Shown here one piece after another: positions 6,494 through 8,619 of a DNA stretch of 8,619 nt. The notes under the pieces were generated by a model that was given only the letters and a program-made list of their open reading frames with translations, had not been told where the DNA came from and searched no databases. Both the position numbers and the translations under genes were made by a program. Numbering within the stretch: position 1 is the stretch's first letter; the number at the start of each line of letters is the position of its first letter. Origin of the DNA: Solirubrobacterales bacterium (lineage in GTDB: Bacteria > Actinomycetota > Thermoleophilia > Solirubrobacterales > Solirubrobacteraceae). Location: positions 1 through 8,619 of the forward strand of contig JAPLCH010000166.1 in assembly GCA_026392325.1 (NCBI GenBank), written 5' to 3'.

Positions 6494-7120
6494 ATGGCCA
6501 CTGGGACACTGATCACGGTTGAGGGCATTGACGGAGCGGGCAAGACGACGCTTGCCGGTGGGGTCGTGCGGAGCCTCAGCGAACAGGCTGGGATTGACAT
6601 CCATCTGCTGCGTGAGCCGGGGGGTGTGGAGCTTGCCGAGCGGATCAGGGATTTGGTCAAGGACCCCAGCTTGAAAGTGGGAGGACGCGCCGAGGCGCTG
6701 CTTTATGCCGCCGCCAGGGCAGAGCTTGTTGAGGAGGCGATTACGCCGCTGCTGCTCAGCGGAGCGTGGGTATTGCTCGACCGCTACGTCGACTCGTCAC
6801 TCGCTTATCAGGGAGCAGCCCGCGGACTTGGGGTCGAAGAGGTGCTGGCGATCAACAGCTTCGCAACCGGTGGTCTTGTGCCGGCACGGACCCTGCTGCT
6901 GCGTCTTGACCCTGCCATTGCGGCCGCCCGCATGGAACAACGGGGTGAGGCGAAGGACAGGCTGGAGGCCGAAGGAGAGGCTTTCTTCAGCCAGATAGCT
7001 GACGCTTACGACGGGCTTGCCGATGCCGAACCTGAACGGTTCCGCGTCTTGGATGCAACATTGGGGCAGGACGAACTTCTGCTCGCAGGACTGGATGCTC
7101 TTTCAGACCTTCTCCCCTGA
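6494..7120 (+). CDS. tmk: Thymidylate kinase (dTMP kinase)
   Basis: The 208-residue product is of normal family length. The P-loop GIDGAGKTT is at 11-19, REPGG at 40-44 and DRYVDSSLAYQG at 96-107 (the DR(Y/F) motif plus the thymidine-binding Ser/Tyr region). A lid-like segment RMEQRGEAKDRLE is at about 146-158. By family knowledge it transfers phosphate from ATP to dTMP to give dTDP, the step both de novo and salvage dTTP routes need, in the cytoplasm. The ATG directly follows a -10-like box, which fixes the start. It is divergent from holB and convergent with galE, with 23 bases between the tmk and galE stops. Nothing is missing from the motifs. Confidence 0.96.
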   Translation: MATGTLITVEGIDGAGKTTLAGGVVRSLSEQAGIDIHLLREPGGVELAERIRDLVKDPSLKVGGRAEALLYAAARAELVEEAITPLLLSGAWVLLDRYVDSSLAYQGAARGLGVEEVLAINSFATGGLVPARTLLLRLDPAIAAARMEQRGEAKDRLEAEGEAFFSQIADAYDGLADAEPERFRVLDATLGQDELLLAGLDALSDLLP

Positions 7121-7143
7121 GCCGTGAGGCTTCGGGCCTGTCG

Positions 7144-8127
7144 TCAGGAGTGGGAGTGGTAGCCGCTTGGGTGGCTTTGGGCGAAAGCCCATGCGTCGGA
7201 AATCATTGTGTCCAGCTCTGGGCGCTTGGCTTCCCAGCCCAGTTCTGCGCGGATCTTCGCTGAGGCGGCGACCAACATCGGTGGGTCGCCTTCGCGCCTT
7301 GGGGCTTCAACAACTGGGATCTCAAGGCCGGTAACTCGGCGGGCGGCTTCGATTACTTCCCGAACGCTGAAGCCATTGCCATTTCCGAGGTTGAGGATCT
7401 TGTGGGATCCCTGAACTGTCTGTTCGAGCGCCAGAAGGTGCGCGTTGGCCAGATCCTCAACATGGATGTAGTCACGGACAGCGGTTCCATCTGGAGTGGG
7501 GTAATCAGTGCCAAAGATGCTCACATGGGGCAGAAGTCCCTGGGCTGCCCGGAGGATGTTCGGGATCAGATGTGTCTCAGGCTCATGGTCCTCACCACAC
7601 GGACCGCTCGCTCCAGCAACATTGAAGTAGCGCAATGAGATCGCCCCAAGGTCATGCGCTGCAGCTTCGGCGCTGATCATGCGGTCCACCGCAAGCTTGC
7701 TCTCCCCGTAAGGGTTGACCGGCCGGGTGGGGCAGTCCTCTGCGATTGGGACGACCTCTGGCTCGCCATAGCAGGCGCAGGTTGAGGAGAAAACGAGTCG
7801 CTTCACGCCATTGGCTCGCATTGCATCCAGCAAGTTGAGCGACCCGGTGATGTTGTTTCGCCAGTAAAGCTCCGGCTGCGTCACTGACTCTCCGACGAGT
7901 GCAAATGCCGCGCAATGGAGGACGCCGTCGAAGCCACCACCGAGTGATTCGGTCAGCTTTGGCAGGTCCAGAAGGTTGCACTCGATCAGCTCCGCGCCCT
8001 CGGGGATCGCTTCCCGATGCCCGCGGGAAAGGTCATCAAGCACGGTGACCTCATGCCCCGCAGCGAGGAGAATCCGGGCACTTACCGAGCCGACATAGCC
8101 GGCACCACCTGTCACCAGTAGACGCAT
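7144..8127 (-). CDS. galE: UDP-glucose 4-epimerase
   Basis: From ATG 8127-8125 the product has 327 residues. It is an extended short-chain dehydrogenase: the NAD-binding GGAGYVG is at 7-13 and DDLSRGH at 31-37. T116 lies in FSSTCACYG, and Y140-x3-K144 in NPYGESK is the catalytic pair. RYFNVAGA is at 166-173 and RDYIHVEDLANAH at 218-230. By family knowledge it interconverts UDP-glucose and UDP-galactose through a 4-keto intermediate with tightly bound NAD, feeding galactose into wall polysaccharides and glycolipids. An in-frame ATG further out at 8190 is rejected: the Rossmann fold begins at MRLLVTGGAG and a -10 box sits 7 bases before 8127. The C-terminal end SGYHSHS is His/Ser-rich but short. 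It converges on tmk and diverges from nrdJ. Confidence 0.95.
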   Translation of the reverse strand: MRLLVTGGAGYVGSVSARILLAAGHEVTVLDDLSRGHREAIPEGAELIECNLLDLPKLTESLGGGFDGVLHCAAFALVGESVTQPELYWRNNITGSLNLLDAMRANGVKRLVFSSTCACYGEPEVVPIAEDCPTRPVNPYGESKLAVDRMISAEAAAHDLGAISLRYFNVAGASGPCGEDHEPETHLIPNILRAAQGLLPHVSIFGTDYPTPDGTAVRDYIHVEDLANAHLLALEQTVQGSHKILNLGNGNGFSVREVIEAARRVTGLEIPVVEAPRREGDPPMLVAASAKIRAELGWEAKRPELDTMISDAWAFAQSHPSGYHSHS

Positions 8128-8140
8128 TGACTGCAGCCTA
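8128..8140 (-). promoter_or_regulatory. Candidate -10 box and leaderless start of galE
   Basis: On the minus strand TAGGCT (8140-8135) is followed by 7 bases and then ATG 8127. This is leaderless geometry, with the same hexamer as before hisN. No Shine-Dalgarno and no clear -35 box are seen; the -35 position falls inside the inverted repeat at 8151-8176. Confidence 0.5.
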
Positions 8141-8150
8141 TTGGGAGAAC

Positions 8151-8176
8151 GCTTTCCCGGAGGTTCCGGGGAAAGC
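8151..8176. repeat. Inverted repeat between galE and nrdJ
   Basis: GCTTTCCCGGA (8151-8161) pairs with TCCGGGGAAAGC (8165-8176) as an 11-base stem with one bulged G and a GGT triloop. No T tract follows on either strand, so it is not an intrinsic terminator. It covers the -35 region of the galE promoter and ends just before the candidate nrdJ -35 box, so an operator for one or both genes is plausible. Confidence 0.6.
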
Positions 8177-8177
8177 T

Positions 8178-8206
8178 CTGACGTGCGCAAGGGCCGGGGC
8201 TAGATT
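8178..8206 (+). promoter_or_regulatory. Candidate sigma-70-type promoter of nrdJ
   Basis: CTGACG (8178-8183) and TAGATT (8201-8206) each match four of six consensus bases and are separated by 17 bases. Transcription would start near 8213 and leave about 149 untranslated bases before nrdJ. In that leader I see no cobalamin-riboswitch signature and no convincing NrdR-box pair. A promoter nearer the gene is not excluded. Confidence 0.4.
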
Positions 8207-8349
8207 GGAACCAACTTCAAAAACAGATCAGTCACCACAAGTCGGATGTCGTTCTGTCCGAGCCAAGGTAGACACTAATCGACCCCTTCACGCAGACCAT
8301 TCGCCCCCGTGAGTCTTGTGCAGAAGGAACCACAGACAGAGACCGAGAC

Positions 8350-8356
8350 AGGGAGA
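8350..8356 (+). promoter_or_regulatory. Shine-Dalgarno sequence of nrdJ
   Basis: AGGGAGA lies about 5-6 bases before ATG 8362, ideal spacing. It fixes the nrdJ start and contrasts with the apparently leaderless starts of the other first genes in this window. Confidence 0.75.
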
Positions 8357-8361
8357 AACAG

Positions 8362-8619
8362 ATGGCTAAAGCAGCAGAGCACACAAAGGCAGAACTGGCA
8401 GTGGAGGGCAACGCTCTAGCTGTAGAGAGGGTTTACACCAAACCCGGCCAAAATCCCTTCGATTCCGTTGAATGGGAAACCCGTGACGCCGTAATCGGCT
8501 TCGGTGGGAAGGTTTCATTCGAGCAGCGCGATGTCGAGTTCCCGAAGAGCTGGTCTCAGAACGCGACGAACATCGTGGCCCAGAAGTACTTCCGCGGCCA
8601 GGTTGGTTCGCCTGAGCGC
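8362..8619 (+). CDS. nrdJ: Adenosylcobalamin-dependent ribonucleotide reductase (class II), N-terminal part
   Basis: The first 86 codons are in view and run off the right edge. After a polar, Ala/Glu/Lys-rich start, the sequence from about residue 20 (VERVYTKPGQNPFDSVEWETRDAVI) through FEQRDVEFPKSWSQNATNIVAQKYFRG matches the N terminus of the large B12-dependent NrdJ reductases. By family knowledge these proteins are about 900 residues or more and reduce ribonucleotides to deoxyribonucleotides using adenosylcobalamin as radical source, with or without oxygen. The catalytic cysteines and allosteric sites lie beyond the window, so function is inferred from this short conserved start only. A good Shine-Dalgarno precedes the ATG. 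The gene supplies the deoxynucleotide pool on which tmk and the polymerase subunit also depend. Confidence 0.9.
   Translation, partial: MAKAAEHTKAELAVEGNALAVERVYTKPGQNPFDSVEWETRDAVIGFGGKVSFEQRDVEFPKSWSQNATNIVAQKYFRGQVGSPER

Noticed and set aside
6449..6604. Longer holB start at 6604 overlapping tmk
   Set aside because: The added residues do not look like the family, and they would cross the tmk start and its promoter on the other strand.
7127..7139. Small hairpin (AGGC, loop TTCGG, GCCT) between tmk and galE as a two-way terminator
   Set aside because: The stem is only four bases with no T tract on either side, too weak to call.
8128..8190. Longer galE start at 8190
   Set aside because: The 21 extra residues precede the Rossmann fold that normally begins the protein and cross the likely -10 box.
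8246..8278. Ten-codon upstream open reading frame before nrdJ
   Set aside because: It has no ribosome-binding site and no codon run suggesting attenuation; an open frame this short is expected by chance.
8207..8361. Possible cobalamin riboswitch or NrdR boxes in the nrdJ leader
   Set aside because: No B12-box core and no paired palindromic NrdR sites with the expected spacing are visible. A stretch resembling half an NrdR site (ACACTAAT) has no partner.

Overview
The window reads as ordinary chromosomal DNA from a moderately G+C-rich actinobacterium. A member of the Thermoleophilia/Solirubrobacterales group or an uncultured relative is my best guess. The pointers are the flavour of the PHP, HisN and DNA polymerase III delta-prime proteins, a B12-dependent ribonucleotide reductase, and start codons lying directly behind TANNNT -10 boxes. 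The placement rests on remembered family resemblance, not on a search. I see no insertion sequence, integrase, tRNA, rRNA or CRISPR array. Coding density is very high and the only gene-free stretch above 200 bases is the galE-nrdJ intergenic region.

Layout. (1) 1-2857 (+): the 3' part of a two-domain multicopper oxidase, followed closely by a secreted right-handed beta-helix protein. They look like one transcription unit, closed by a hairpin and then a textbook intrinsic terminator. (2) 2873-3658 (-): hisN, histidinol-phosphatase of the inositol-monophosphatase family. (3) 3758-4520 (+): a PHP-domain phosphoesterase gene whose two halves lie in different frames, with a stretch including a metal-ligand segment apparently missing at the joint; probably a pseudogene, an assembly error or a sequencing error. 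(4) 6448-4527 (-): holB (DNA polymerase III delta-prime) and uppP (undecaprenyl-diphosphatase), joined by a 4-base GTGA overlap. (5) 6494-7120 (+): tmk, thymidylate kinase, divergent from holB with 45 bases between the start codons. (6) 8127-7144 (-): galE, UDP-glucose 4-epimerase. (7) 8362 to the right edge (+): the first 86 codons of nrdJ, the adenosylcobalamin-dependent ribonucleotide reductase.

Functional themes. tmk, holB and nrdJ supply and use deoxynucleotides for replication. uppP and galE serve envelope and glycan synthesis: lipid-carrier recycling and UDP-galactose supply. hisN belongs to histidine synthesis. The oxidase and beta-helix pair is the accessory part: the beta-helix protein is clearly exported and the oxidase, a copper enzyme, is likely so.

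The most noteworthy signals are the broken PHP gene, a consistent pattern of leaderless or near-leaderless starts at first genes set against Shine-Dalgarno starts at internal genes, the face-to-face tmk/holB promoter arrangement, and a strong inverted repeat between galE and nrdJ. I did not find a convincing novel defence or mobile system here.
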